Source: Duffyella gerundensis (GTDB lineage: Bacteria > Pseudomonadota > Gammaproteobacteria > Enterobacterales > Enterobacteriaceae). From it: 64,000 nucleotides of DNA. The notes under the pieces are model-generated. The model was not told where the DNA came from. It was given only the letters and a program-made list of their open reading frames with translations, and did no database searches. Position numbers and translations under genes: made by a program. The first letter of the stretch is position 1. Each line of letters begins with the position of its first letter. The DNA lies in assembly GCF_001517405.1 (NCBI RefSeq), contig NZ_LN907827.1, forward strand, positions 696,616 to 760,615, read 5' to 3'. Below are positions 26,136 to 36,300 of this stretch, piece by piece.

Positions 26136-27145
26136 GTACACGCATCCATCTGTGCCGGGAACAATTCCAGGCCACACCGTTTACCCTGCTGGAGAATGCG
26201 GCATTTAGGGTCGAGCTGTTTCGCTATCCGGCGGGCGTTGAAGCCGTCCGCATCAGCAACCGCCGTGGCTACGCGATCGTGCTGCCTTTTTATGGGCAGA
26301 TGATTTGGGATGCGGCCTTCGATGATCGTTCGCTGACCATGGGCAACGCCTTTAGTCAACCGCTGCCCGGTAGCAGCATTATCGATACTTACGGCTGCTT
26401 TGCCTTTCACTCCGGCCTGCTGGCTAACGGCTGCCCGGCGGCGGAAGACAGCCATCCGCTGCATGGCGAAATGCCGTGTGCCCGCATGGATGCCGCCTGG
26501 CTGACGCTGGAGGAGGAGAGCGTATCGCTCTCTGGCGAGTGCGAGTACATCAAGGGATTTGGCCATCATTATCGCGCGACACCGGCGGTGCGCCTGCAAG
26601 CCGACACACCACGTCTGCAGATTGAGATGTCGGTGACGAACCTGGCGGGCGCACCGATGCCGCTGCAGTACATGTGCCATATCAACGCGGCGTGGGTGGA
26701 TCAGGGGCGCTTTGTGCAGTCGATTCCGGATACGGCATTTTCCCTGCGCAGCAGCATTCCGGCGCATGTGCGGCCAACGCCCGCCTGGCGCGATTACACC
26801 GCGCAGCTGGCCGAGCAGCCGCAGCAGTTTGCCGTGCTGGATCGGCCAGAGCTGTACGATCCGGAAATCGTCTTCTTTGCTGACGATCTGGCGCAGTATG
26901 GCGATATGCTGCAGTTTGAGCTGCATTCGCCAGAAGGCTATGCGCTGATGACGCGCTTCTCCAGCCAGCAGTTCAGCCATGCCACACGCTGGATCCTGCA
27001 TAATGCCGATCAGCAGGTAGCCGCCTTTGTACTGCCAGCCACCTGTCGGCCAGAGGGATTTCGCGCGGCGCAACAGGCGGGCACGCTGCTTAGCCTGGCG
27101 CCCGGTGAAACGCGGCACTTCTCGGTGGAAACCGGCCTGTTATAA
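26132..27145 (+). CDS. deoX: DeoX-type DUF4432 aldose-epimerase-like protein
   Basis: A 337-residue protein of the DUF4432 group, related to galactose mutarotases. It resembles Salmonella DeoX in position, and the predicted role is opening or anomer change of deoxyribose, which has not been shown. Conserved-looking His residues are in HPLHGEMP and FGHHYRA, and an Asn/Glu-rich sugar site is possible. Its start overlaps the deoP stop by 4 bp, indicating translational coupling. It is the last gene of the deoKPX operon. Confidence 0.8.
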   Translation: MSTRIHLCREQFQATPFTLLENAAFRVELFRYPAGVEAVRISNRRGYAIVLPFYGQMIWDAAFDDRSLTMGNAFSQPLPGSSIIDTYGCFAFHSGLLANGCPAAEDSHPLHGEMPCARMDAAWLTLEEESVSLSGECEYIKGFGHHYRATPAVRLQADTPRLQIEMSVTNLAGAPMPLQYMCHINAAWVDQGRFVQSIPDTAFSLRSSIPAHVRPTPAWRDYTAQLAEQPQQFAVLDRPELYDPEIVFFADDLAQYGDMLQFELHSPEGYALMTRFSSQQFSHATRWILHNADQQVAAFVLPATCRPEGFRAAQQAGTLLSLAPGETRHFSVETGLL

Positions 27146-27153
27146 AGGGTCCC

Positions 27154-27175
27154 AGGGCAGCGATCCCGCTGCCCT
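27154..27175. terminator. Bidirectional hairpin between deoX and urtE
   Basis: A perfect 8-bp stem (27154-27161 with 27168-27175) with a 6-nt loop between convergent operons. It overlaps the last bases of urtE. The U-run is poor on both sides. Confidence 0.55.
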
Positions 27176-27872
27176 AAATCGCTACCAGACCGCGCACGCC
27201 CTCTTTTTCCATCTCCGCACCGCGGCCACGCTGCACGATCTCGCCGCGCGACATCACCAGGTAGCTATCGGCCAGTTCAGCAGCAAAATCATAGAACTGC
27301 TCCACCAGTAAAATCGCCATATCACCGCGCTGTGCCAGCTGGCGGATCACCGCACCGATCTCTTTGATCACCGACGGCTGGATGCCTTCAGTGGGCTCAT
27401 CAAGAATCAGCAGCTGCGGTTTGCAGGCCAGCGCACGACCAATCGCCAGCTGCTGCTGTTGGCCGCCGGAAAGATCGCCGCCGCGTCGCTGTTTCATGTC
27501 GTGCAGCACTGGAAAGAGCTGATAAATTTCTTCGGGTACGGTGTTTCCCTGTGCGCCGGAGAAGCGTGACAGGCCGATCAGCAGGTTCTCTTCCACGGTC
27601 AGACGCGGAAAGATCTCCCGGCCCTGCGGCACATAGGCGATGCCCGCCTGCACGCGCTGATGCGGTTTACGTTGATTGATCACCGACTGCTGCCAGTGAA
27701 TGGTGCCGGACTTCACTGGCACCACGCCCATCAGGCATTTCAGCAGCGTGGTTTTGCCCACGCCGTTACGCCCCAGCAGGCAGGTAATTTCGCCCGGCGG
27801 CGCGCTGAAAGAGAGGCCGCGCAGAATATGGCTGCCGCCATAATATTGATTGAGATCGGTTACGGTTAACAT
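27174..27872 (-). CDS. urtE: Urea ABC transporter ATP-binding protein UrtE
   Basis: A 232-residue LivF-type ATPase, one of two ATP-binding subunits of the urea importer. Walker A GRNGVGKTT, signature LSGGQQQQLAIGRAL, Walker B LLILDEPTEGIQPS. The ATG at 27872 (MLTVTDLNQYYG) is chosen; the extra 12 codons upstream lie within urtD. It is the last gene of the urea operon, 1 bp after urtD. Confidence 0.94.
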   Translation of the reverse strand: MLTVTDLNQYYGGSHILRGLSFSAPPGEITCLLGRNGVGKTTLLKCLMGVVPVKSGTIHWQQSVINQRKPHQRVQAGIAYVPQGREIFPRLTVEENLLIGLSRFSGAQGNTVPEEIYQLFPVLHDMKQRRGGDLSGGQQQQLAIGRALACKPQLLILDEPTEGIQPSVIKEIGAVIRQLAQRGDMAILLVEQFYDFAAELADSYLVMSRGEIVQRGRGAEMEKEGVRGLVAI

Positions 27873-27873
27873 G

Positions 27874-28665
27874 TTAGCGCCCCAGATAAACGTCGATGAC
27901 CTGCTCATTGGCCTGCACGTCGCGCAGCGAACCTTCCGCCAGCACCTGGCCCTGATGCAGCACCGTCACGTGATCGGCGATGGTTTCCACAAAACCCATG
28001 TCGTGCTCGACCACCATTAGCGAATGCGTGCCCGCCAGATCACGAAACAGTTCGGCGGTCCAGGCGGTTTCGGCATCGGTCATGCCCGCTGCCGGTTCGT
28101 CGAGCAGCAGCAGGTGCGGCTCCTGCACCAGCAGCATGCCAATTTCCAGAAACTGTTTTTGGCCGTGCGACAGCAGCCCCGCCAGCCGTGAACGCTCACC
28201 GCCGAGCCGCAGCATTTTCAGCACCGCATCGATGCGATCGCGCTGAGCGCTGTCGAGCCGGGCGCGCAGGCTGGCCCACACCGATTTATCGGTTTTCAGA
28301 GCGATTTCCAGGTTCTCAAACACCGTCAGCGCCTCAAACACCGTGGGTTTCTGAAACTTGCGGCCGATGCCCGCCCGGGCGATCTCCACCGGCGTCAGGC
28401 GAGTCAGATCGCTGTCCTGGTCGTAAAGCACCGTGCCGCTGTCGGGCCGCGTTTTGCCGGTGATCACATCCATCAGGGTGGTTTTACCGGCACCGTTGGG
28501 ACCGATAATGCAGCGCAGTTCGCCCACGCCGATCTGCAACGACAGATCGGTCAGCGCACGAAAACCGTCGAAAGAGACATTGATGCGATCCAGCTGCAGC
28601 ACTGGATCGCTCTGCTGACGCCAGCGGTCCGCCGGATGCGGCTGGGTAAAAAGGGAATCAGTCAT
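27874..28665 (-). CDS. urtD: Urea ABC transporter ATP-binding protein UrtD
   Basis: A 263-residue LivG-type ATPase. Walker A GPNGAGKTT, Walker B LLLLDEPAAGMT, and the H-loop in VVEHDMGF. The signature motif is the degenerate LLSHGQKQFLEIGM, usual for UrtD. It overlaps urtC by 8 bp. Confidence 0.95.
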   Translation of the reverse strand: MTDSLFTQPHPADRWRQQSDPVLQLDRINVSFDGFRALTDLSLQIGVGELRCIIGPNGAGKTTLMDVITGKTRPDSGTVLYDQDSDLTRLTPVEIARAGIGRKFQKPTVFEALTVFENLEIALKTDKSVWASLRARLDSAQRDRIDAVLKMLRLGGERSRLAGLLSHGQKQFLEIGMLLVQEPHLLLLDEPAAGMTDAETAWTAELFRDLAGTHSLMVVEHDMGFVETIADHVTVLHQGQVLAEGSLRDVQANEQVIDVYLGR

Positions 28666-29734
28666 CTTTCCTCCGTCGCAGCAGGCCGATCACGCCGCGT
28701 GGTAAAAACAGCGTCACCAGGATAAACATCAGGCCGAGAAAGAACAGCCAGAACTCCGGGAAGGCAACGGTGAAATAGCTTTTGGCTCCGTTGACCACCG
28801 CCGCGCCCAGCAGCGGGCCGATCAGCGTACCGCGGCCACCCAGCGCCACCCAGATAGCCGCTTCAATCGAGTTAGTCGGCGACATCTCGCCGGGATTGAT
28901 AATGCCAACCTGCGGCACATACAGCGCGCCCGCCAGGCCACACAGCACCGCCGAGAGCGTCCAGACAAACAGCTTGAAGCCGCGCGGATCGTAGCCGCAG
29001 AACATCAGCCGGTTTTCCGCATCACGCACCGCGGTAAGCACGCGACCAAACTTGCTGCGCGCCAGTGCAAAGCCGATCGCCAGGCTGGCCAGCAGCAGCA
29101 GCACGGTGGCGATAAACAGGCCGATGCGCGTGCTGATGGCGCTAACCGGGAAGCCGAGCAGGGTGGTAAAGCCGGTAAAGCCGTTGTTGCCGCCGAAGCC
29201 GGTTTCATTGCGGAAGAACAGCAGCATCCCGGCGTAGGTCAGCGCCTGGGTCATGATCGAGAAATAGACGCCTTTGATTTTTGAGCGAAAAGCGAAGAAG
29301 CCAAACAGCAGCGCCAGCAGGCCAGGCACCAGCATAATCAAGAGGAGCGCCCAGGCAAAATGCTGGGTGCCGACCCAGAACCAGGGCAGCTCGTGCCAGG
29401 AGAGAAACGACATAAACGCTGGCAGCCCGTCACCCGCCGCCTGGCGCATCAGGTACATACCCATGGCGTAGCCGCCAAGGGCGAAGAACAGCCCGTGTCC
29501 CAGCGACAGCAGTCCGGCGTAACCCCACACCAAATCCAGCGCCACGGCGACAATGGCATAACAGAGAATTTTGCCGGTCAGCGTTAGCGTGTAGGCCGAC
29601 AGGGCCAGCGGATGATCCGCCGGTAGCAGCGCCAGAAACGGCATCGCCAGCAGCATCGCGGTGATCACTATGCCCAGTGTCAGGGTCAGACGCGGCGCTT
29701 TGCGCGCCACGGTAAGCGTCATCGGTTGTGTCAT
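28658..29734 (-). CDS. urtC: Urea ABC transporter permease UrtC
   Basis: A 358-residue LivM-type permease with about ten membrane helices. Typical family segments are GYAGLLSLGHGLFFALGGYAMGMYL and the ATPase-contact region around KLFVWTLSAVLCGLAGALY. It pairs with UrtB to form the channel. Its start overlaps the urtB stop by 1 bp. Confidence 0.95.
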   Translation of the reverse strand: MTQPMTLTVARKAPRLTLTLGIVITAMLLAMPFLALLPADHPLALSAYTLTLTGKILCYAIVAVALDLVWGYAGLLSLGHGLFFALGGYAMGMYLMRQAAGDGLPAFMSFLSWHELPWFWVGTQHFAWALLLIMLVPGLLALLFGFFAFRSKIKGVYFSIMTQALTYAGMLLFFRNETGFGGNNGFTGFTTLLGFPVSAISTRIGLFIATVLLLLASLAIGFALARSKFGRVLTAVRDAENRLMFCGYDPRGFKLFVWTLSAVLCGLAGALYVPQVGIINPGEMSPTNSIEAAIWVALGGRGTLIGPLLGAAVVNGAKSYFTVAFPEFWLFFLGLMFILVTLFLPRGVIGLLRRRKDD

Positions 29735-31299
29735 CAGTCGATCACCCTTCCTTTCATGGCGAACAGCCCCTGCGGCCGTTTCTGGATAAACAGCACGATC
29801 AACACCAGAATCAGGATCTTGCCCAGCACCGCGCCGATCTGCGGTTCCAGCACCTTATTGAGAATGCCGAGGCCCAGCGCGGCGACCACCGTACCGGCCA
29901 GCTGACCCACGCCGCCGAGCACCACCACCAGAAAGGAGTCGATAATGTAACCCTGACCGAGTTCGGGGCCAACGTTACCCAGCTGCGACAGCGCCACGCC
30001 GCCCAGCCCGGCGATGCCTGAGCCAAGGCCGAAGGCGAGCATGTCGATGCGTCCGGTGGGCACGCCGCAGCATTCGGCCATGGCGCGGTTTTGCGTCACG
30101 GCACGCACGTTCAGGCCAAGGCGAGTTTTGTTCAGCAGCAGCCAGGTGAGGATCAGCACCGCCGCCACAAACAGGATCACCGCGATACGGTTATAAGGCA
30201 GCACCAGATTAGGCAGCAGCTGCAGCCCGCCAGAGAGCCAGCCGGGGTTCGCCACCTCCAGGTTTTGCGCACCGAACAGCATGCGCACCAGCTGGATCAG
30301 CATCAGGCTGATGCCCCAGGTGGCGAGCAGCGTTTCCAGCGGCCGACCATAAAGGTGGCGAATGATGGTGCGTTCCAGCAGCATGCCCATGGCGGCGGTG
30401 ATAAAAAAAGCCACCGGCAGCGCCAGCAGCGGATAAAAGGCCAGCCATTCCGGGGCCAGACGCTGAAACAGATTCTGCACCAGCCAGGTGGCGTAGGCGC
30501 CAAGCATCAGCATTTCGCCGTGCGCCATATTAATCACGCCCAGCAGGCCGTAGGTGATCGCCAGCCCCAGCGCTGCCAGCAGCAGAATGGATCCCAGCGA
30601 CAAGCCGCTAAATGCCTGACCCAGCAGCTCGCCCCACATCAGGCGCTTTTCTACCTGATGCAAGCTGGCAACCGCAGCGGCGCGCACCCCGGCATCGGGT
30701 TCATTTTCCTGCAGGGTGAGCCGCTGCAGGCTGGATTGCACCTGCGGATCGCCAGTGGTGCCGAGCCGCTGCACCGCCTGCAACCGTACCGCTGCCTGCG
30801 CATCGCTGAGCTGCAGGTTGGCAGCTGCCAGCAGCAGCGCGTCGCGCACCGCAGCAACCTGTTCCCGTTTCAGCTGCTGCTCAATCAGCGACAGCTGCGC
30901 GGGCAGGGCATCGCGTTGCAGCGCCACGGCAGCATGCAGACGCGTCTGTTCATCGTCGCTGACCAGCTGATGCGACGCGAGCGCACCGGCAATCAACACA
31001 CGTAACCGGTTATTCATAAACAGCTTTTTGGTGGCACCGTCGGGCGCGCCGCTGCCTTCCAGCGCCACCAGCTTGCCCGCCTGCTCGCTGAACGGCTGTT
31101 TGTGCTGATCCACTACCAGCGTTTCCTGGCGCAGCGCCTGTAACAGCGGCAGGCGTGCTGGATCGGGCTGTGCGGCCCACTGTTGCAGCAGCGTGGCCTG
31201 CTGCGTACGGCTGGCCGCCGCGAAATCGCCGGCTGGCCCGGCGCTGGCAAACAGCGGCAACAGCAGCAGGCTAAAAAGAAGAGGGCGTATATTCATCAC
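29734..31299 (-). CDS. urtB: Urea ABC transporter permease UrtB
   Basis: A 521-residue LivH-type permease. A signal-like N-terminus (residues 1-20) precedes a periplasmic domain of about 200 residues, rich in alpha-helical repeat character, which is typical of UrtB. The permease core starts at about residue 225 with GLLGVINMAHGEMLMLGAY. A strong hairpin lies in the 63-bp gap between urtA and urtB. Confidence 0.94.
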   Translation of the reverse strand: MMNIRPLLFSLLLLPLFASAGPAGDFAAASRTQQATLLQQWAAQPDPARLPLLQALRQETLVVDQHKQPFSEQAGKLVALEGSGAPDGATKKLFMNNRLRVLIAGALASHQLVSDDEQTRLHAAVALQRDALPAQLSLIEQQLKREQVAAVRDALLLAAANLQLSDAQAAVRLQAVQRLGTTGDPQVQSSLQRLTLQENEPDAGVRAAAVASLHQVEKRLMWGELLGQAFSGLSLGSILLLAALGLAITYGLLGVINMAHGEMLMLGAYATWLVQNLFQRLAPEWLAFYPLLALPVAFFITAAMGMLLERTIIRHLYGRPLETLLATWGISLMLIQLVRMLFGAQNLEVANPGWLSGGLQLLPNLVLPYNRIAVILFVAAVLILTWLLLNKTRLGLNVRAVTQNRAMAECCGVPTGRIDMLAFGLGSGIAGLGGVALSQLGNVGPELGQGYIIDSFLVVVLGGVGQLAGTVVAALGLGILNKVLEPQIGAVLGKILILVLIVLFIQKRPQGLFAMKGRVID

Positions 31300-31332
31300 T
31301 GACGTCCCGATGAGCGTGGCTGGGAGAAATGT

Positions 31333-31354
31333 CCCCTTCCGCTTGCGGAAGGGG
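31333..31354 (-). other. Intercistronic hairpin between urtA and urtB
   Basis: A perfect 10-bp inverted repeat (31333-31342 with 31345-31354; effective loop 4-6 nt) with no U-run in either direction. It lies just after the urtA stop. Such hairpins commonly stabilise the message for the binding protein and lower expression of the membrane genes beyond it. Confidence 0.6.
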
Positions 31355-31362
31355 AAGGCGAA

Positions 31363-32631
31363 CTACTGGCTCGATTTCACCGGATGATCCGGCTTCTTGT
31401 CGTTGCCCGCGATGTAGGGGCTCCACGGCTGCGCCCGCACCTGCTGTTCGGTCTGCCAGACCACGCTGAACTGACCGTTATCTTCCACTTCGCCGATCAT
31501 CACCGGCTTGTGCAGATGGTGGTTGGTCTGATCCATGGTCAGCGTAAAACCATCCGGTGCTTTAAACGTTTGTCCCGCCATGGCGGCACGCACTTTATCC
31601 ACGTCGGTGGTGCCCGCTTTTTCCACCGCCTGCGCCCACATATGGATGCCGACGTAGGTCGCTTCCATTGGATCGTTGGTCACTACGGTATCGGCATTCG
31701 GCAGCTTTTTCGCTTTGGCCCAGGCGCGGTAATCGGCCACAAATTTGGCGTTGGTCGGATTATCCACCGACTGGAAATAGTTCCAGGCGGCGAGCTGCCC
31801 CACCAGCGGTTTGGTGTCGATGCCGCGCAGTTCCTCTTCACCTACCGAGAAGGCGACCACCGGAATATCAGTGGCTTTGATGCCCTGATTGGCCAGCTCT
31901 TTGTAGAACGGCACGTTGGAGTCGCCGTTGATGGTGGAGACCACCGCAGTTTTGCCACCGGCAGCGAATTTTTTAATGTTAGCCACGATGGTTTGGTAAT
32001 CGCTGTAGCCAAACGGCGTGTAGACCTCTTCGATGTCGCTGTCCTTGACCCCTTTGCTGTGCAGGAAGGCGCGCAAAATTTTGTTAGTGGTGCGTGGATA
32101 GACGTAATCGGTACCCAGCAGGAAGAAGCGTTTGGCGCTGCCGCCATCTTCGCTCATCAGGTATTCCACCGCCGGAATGGCCTGCTGGTTTGGCGCGGCG
32201 CCGGTGTAAAAGACGTTGGGCGACATCTCTTCGCCCTCATACTGCACCGGGTAAAACAGCAGGCCGTTCAGCTCTTCAAATACCGGCAGCACCGATTTGC
32301 GCGAAACCGAGGTCCAGCAGCCAAACACCGCCGCCACCTTGTCCTGGCTCAACAGCTGACGCGCTTTTTCCGCAAACAGCGGCCAGTTTGACGCGGGATC
32401 GACCACCACCGGCTCCAGCTTTTTGCCGAGTACGCCGCCTTTGGCGTTGATCTCATCAATAGTCATCAGGGCGACATCTTTCAGCGGCGTTTCGGAGATC
32501 GCCATGGTGCCGGAAAGCGAGGACATAATGCCCACCTTGATGGTCTCCGCCGCCTGCGCGCTCCATGACAGACCCATGCCGACTACGGTCGCGGAAAGGG
32601 CAAATACCTTAAGCAATGCACGTCTTTTCAT
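31363..32631 (-). CDS. urtA: Urea ABC transporter substrate-binding protein UrtA
   Basis: A 422-residue periplasmic binding protein. A signal peptide (about 1-27, ending AQAAE) precedes an amide/urea-binding type 1 PBP fold (KVGIMSSLSGTMAISETPL, VFGCWTSVSRKSVLPVFE, YPVQYEGEE), which is the UrtA pattern and not that of LivJ. It lies 23 bp after the GntR gene, too short for a separate promoter, so it should be expressed from the operon promoter. Confidence 0.96.
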   Translation of the reverse strand: MKRRALLKVFALSATVVGMGLSWSAQAAETIKVGIMSSLSGTMAISETPLKDVALMTIDEINAKGGVLGKKLEPVVVDPASNWPLFAEKARQLLSQDKVAAVFGCWTSVSRKSVLPVFEELNGLLFYPVQYEGEEMSPNVFYTGAAPNQQAIPAVEYLMSEDGGSAKRFFLLGTDYVYPRTTNKILRAFLHSKGVKDSDIEEVYTPFGYSDYQTIVANIKKFAAGGKTAVVSTINGDSNVPFYKELANQGIKATDIPVVAFSVGEEELRGIDTKPLVGQLAAWNYFQSVDNPTNAKFVADYRAWAKAKKLPNADTVVTNDPMEATYVGIHMWAQAVEKAGTTDVDKVRAAMAGQTFKAPDGFTLTMDQTNHHLHKPVMIGEVEDNGQFSVVWQTEQQVRAQPWSPYIAGNDKKPDHPVKSSQ

Positions 32632-32654
32632 CTCTGAACCCTTAAAAGTAGAAG

Positions 32655-33362
32655 TTAACTGGTGAGTGGATGCCTGGCCTGTTGCAGCATGTGTAATGTG
32701 ATTTTTCTGACTTCTGCCTTGCTGACCGCGATATGCTCGGTCAGCAAGCGCTGCGCCTCCGCGGTCTGTTGCTGTAAAACCGCCTGTAAAATGGCGGCGT
32801 GTTCGCGGTATGTCGCCGCTACGCGATCTTCGCGGGTAAAATCGAGGCGGCGAATAATACGAATCTTCTCGGTAAGTTCGGCATGGATGCGTGCCATTTC
32901 GCCGTTGCCTGCCGCGGCCACCAGCGTCATATGAAACTGCTCATCCAGCGCAGAGGTGATCGCGCCGGGCTCCGGTAGCGGCTGCGCGGTCCACTGCTGG
33001 CACAGTTCCGCCAGCCGTGCGGCACAGGTGGCGGCGGGCAGCAGGCAAAGTCGGCGGATCGCCTCGCACTCCAGCACGATGCGCAGCTCGTAAAGCTCCT
33101 CGAACCAGGCGAAATCAAACGGCTTGATCTGCCAGCCGCTGCGGTAAAACACCTCGACGTAGCCTTCGCGTTCCAGCCAGAACAGCGCCTGACGCACCGG
33201 TGTGCGGCTGACCGCCATCCGCTCGGCGATCTCACTTTCGGTGAAGCGATCGCCGGGCATCAGCCGGAAGTCGAAAATGTCATTTTTCAGCGTCTGGTAG
33301 ATGCGCTCGGCCAGTACCGCGGGCTGACCTTTGGCCCGCTTCTGTTGGAAATCCAGCGACAT
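32655..33362 (-). CDS. GntR-family (FadR/FCD) regulator of the urea operon
   Basis: A 235-residue regulator. The winged HTH occupies about 12-75 (FTESEIAERMAVSRTPVRQALFWLEREG) and an all-helical FCD effector domain about 85-220. It lies inside the operon, 2 bp after the urea carboxylase gene and 23 bp before urtA, so it probably controls the operon, perhaps in response to urea or allophanate. The palindrome at 38792-38811, with core GTATAC, is its likely operator. Confidence 0.88.
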   Translation of the reverse strand: MSLDFQQKRAKGQPAVLAERIYQTLKNDIFDFRLMPGDRFTESEIAERMAVSRTPVRQALFWLEREGYVEVFYRSGWQIKPFDFAWFEELYELRIVLECEAIRRLCLLPAATCAARLAELCQQWTAQPLPEPGAITSALDEQFHMTLVAAAGNGEMARIHAELTEKIRIIRRLDFTREDRVAATYREHAAILQAVLQQQTAEAQRLLTEHIAVSKAEVRKITLHMLQQARHPLTS

Positions 33363-33364
33363 CG

Positions 33365-36300
33365 TCAGACGTCCAGCCAGAGCAGCGCGTCACCGGGCGT
33401 CACCGGGCGGCCCGCCTGACAGGCGATACGTCTCACCTGGCCCGCCTGCGGCGCGGCGATCGCCAGCTCCATTTTCATCGCCTCCACCACGATCAACGTA
33501 TCGCCTGCGGCCACCCGATCGCCTGGCTTGACCAGCACTTTCCAGATATTGCCGCTGATGTCGGCGCTGACCTGCAGGGCATCCATCTCATCGGGCAGTG
33601 CGTCGGCAGGTGCGGCGGCGAGCAGCGCTTCCGGCTCCTCTTCTGTCCACAGCTGCACCTCCTCGGCAAAGGCGATCGCCTGGCGCGCGCGGAAGTCGCT
33701 GATGTCAGCGGCATGCTCAGCCAGAAAGGCGTTGTGCGCGGCGAAATCAAAGGTGGTTTCTTCAATGCGAATGGCGGCGCGGCCCTCGCGAAAATCGTCG
33801 CGCAGCGTCGCCAGCTCCGTTTCGCTGACCGGATAGAAGCGCACCTGATCGAAGAAGCGCAGCAGCCAGGGCTGGTCGGCGCTGAACTGCCCGTTTTTCA
33901 GGAAGGTGTTCCAGATGGGCAGCGTGCGGCCCACCAGTTGATAGCCACCGGGGGAATCCATGCCGTAGATGCACATATACATGCCGCCAATGCCCACCGT
34001 GCCTTCGGCGGTAAAGGTGCGCGCCGGGCTGTATTTCGAACTGAGCAGACGATGGCGCGGATCGATCGGCACCGCACAAGGTGCGCCGAGGTAGACATCG
34101 CCCAGCCCGAGAATCAGATAACTGGCGTCAAACAGGATATCGCGCACCGCATCGCGGCTGGCGAGGCCATTAATACGCTGGATAAAATCGACGTTGTTGG
34201 GCAGCCATGGCGCGCTGGCGCGCACCGTTTCCCGGTAGCGCTCAACCGCACCGAGGGTGGCGCTGTCCTCAAATGCCATCGGCATCCAGACAATACGCGA
34301 GGGTACTTTCATGGTGGAGACATCGCCCAGCGTCTGCTCAAGGGTCAGCAGCAGCGCGATCAGCGACGGTTGCGCCAGCTGCTGGCTGTCATAGCGAATT
34401 TGCAGCGAGCGTACGCCTGGCGCCAGCTCCAGAATCGCCGGATGTGCCCGTTCGTTGAGCGCCTTCATCAGCAGCCAGATGCGCAGCCGCAGCGCCAGGT
34501 CGAGTACGTTTTCACCATATTCAATCAGTACATAGCTGTCGCCCGCCTGGCGATAAACCACCGCTGGCGAGGTGGCGGTTGCGGGCAGCGACGCCAACAG
34601 GGTAGCCGACTGGCCGTCCTGTGCGGTCAGCGTTGGGGTGGCAAAGGTCGGCATCGTAACTGGCTTAAGCTGTGCAACGATCTGGTTATGGGTCTGCTCC
34701 AGCGCCTGTGCCTGCTCAAAACCGATTGGATGAAAGCGAATGCGATCGCCGGGCTTCACCTGACCGACTTTCCACAGTTCCGCTTTGGCGATGGTGACCG
34801 GACAGACAAAGCCGCCGAGGCTTGGTCCATCGCGGGTGAGGATCACCGGAAAATCGCCGGTGAAGTTCACCGCACCAATGGCGTATTCGCAGTCATGCAC
34901 GTTGGAAGGGTGCAGGCCCGCTTCGCCGCCGTCGGCGCGCGCCCACTGCGGTTTCGGCCCGACCAGCCGCACACCAAGGCGATTGGAGTTGTAGTGCACC
35001 TGCCATTCGCTGGCAAAGAAGGTATCGACAGAGGCTTCGGTAAAGAAATCAGGCGCACCGTGCGGCCCATAAAGTACGCCGATTGACCATTCATCGCCGT
35101 AATGCGGGATCAGCGCGCTGTCCAGTGGCTGCGGTGCATCGGTGGGCGCGGGGGTGGTGCAGGCGGCCAGTGCAGGCTGTGAGATCGGCAGCATATCTGC
35201 CACGCGCAGCGTACGCCCGGCGTGCCCGCCAAATTCGCCCAGCGCAAAGGTGGCGCGGCTGCCGAGATAGAGCGGCACGTCGAAGCCGTTACGCACCGCC
35301 AGATAACCCCGGCAGCCGGTTTGCGCACGGCCCAGCTGCAGCGTCTGCCCGGCACGCACGGCGATCGGTTGCCAGAGCGCCACCGGCTCCTCATCCAGCC
35401 GGGCGCCGCAGTCAGCGCCGGTCAGGGCGATCAGCGCCTCGCTGTGAAAGCGCAGCGTTGGCCCTTGCAGGGTAAACTCCAGGCCCGCCGCCTCAACGGC
35501 GTTGCCGACGATGCGGTTAGCCAGTCGAAAGGCGAAATCATCCATCGGGCCGGAAGGCGGCACGCCAATATCCCAGTAGCCGGTTCGGCCAGGATAATCC
35601 TGGATGCTGCTCCAGGTGCCGGGTTGCAGCACTTCCACCACTGGCGAGCGGGCCACAAAACTATCAAGCAGGCGCGTGGAGGCATTGCCCTGCTGAAAGG
35701 CGTCGTGGGTGATCACCTGACGCAGATAGTCGAGGTTGGTAGCAATGCCGTGTAACTGCGTGGCGGCCAGCGCCTGCGCCATTTTTGCCAGCGCCGCGGT
35801 GCGGTTTTCGGCATGCACTATCAGCTTGGCGATCAACGGGTCGTAAAAAGCCGAGACCGCTGAGCCGGTGTCGATGCCGGTGTCGACGCGCACGTCGGGC
35901 GGAAAGCTGACTGCGGTTAATATTCCCGGGCTCGGCTGGAAGTTCTTCAGCGGATCTTCCGCATAAAGCCGTACTTCGATGGCCGCGCCGTGCGGTGCCT
36001 GCTGCAGACGTGCCCAGTCGATGGGTTCACCGGCGGCGACGCGCAGCATCTGCTCCACTAAATCGAGGCCGGTTACCGCTTCGGTCACCGGATGTTCAAC
36101 CTGCAGTCGGGTGTTAACTTCCAGGAAGAAAAAGGCGTCGTGCATCGGATCCCAGATATATTCCACCGTGCCCGCGCTGCGATAGCTCACCTGTTCACCG
36201 AGCCGCACGGCGGATGCCAGCAGCGCGGCGCGGGTCGCGGCGGATAAGCCAGGCGCAGGTGTCTCTTCTACTACTTTTTGATTACGGCGTTGCAGCGAGC

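Noticed and set aside
26063..27118. 351-codon minus-strand open frame opposite deoX
   Set aside because: Antisense to deoX, whose start is coupled to deoP; low-complexity Arg/His/Gln-rich product.
33713..35086. 457-codon open frame on the plus strand opposite the urea carboxylase gene
   Set aside because: It is antisense to a strongly conserved coding region with clear domains, its product has no recognisable family and is rich in Arg/Gln/His, as expected for a shadow frame in GC-rich DNA.
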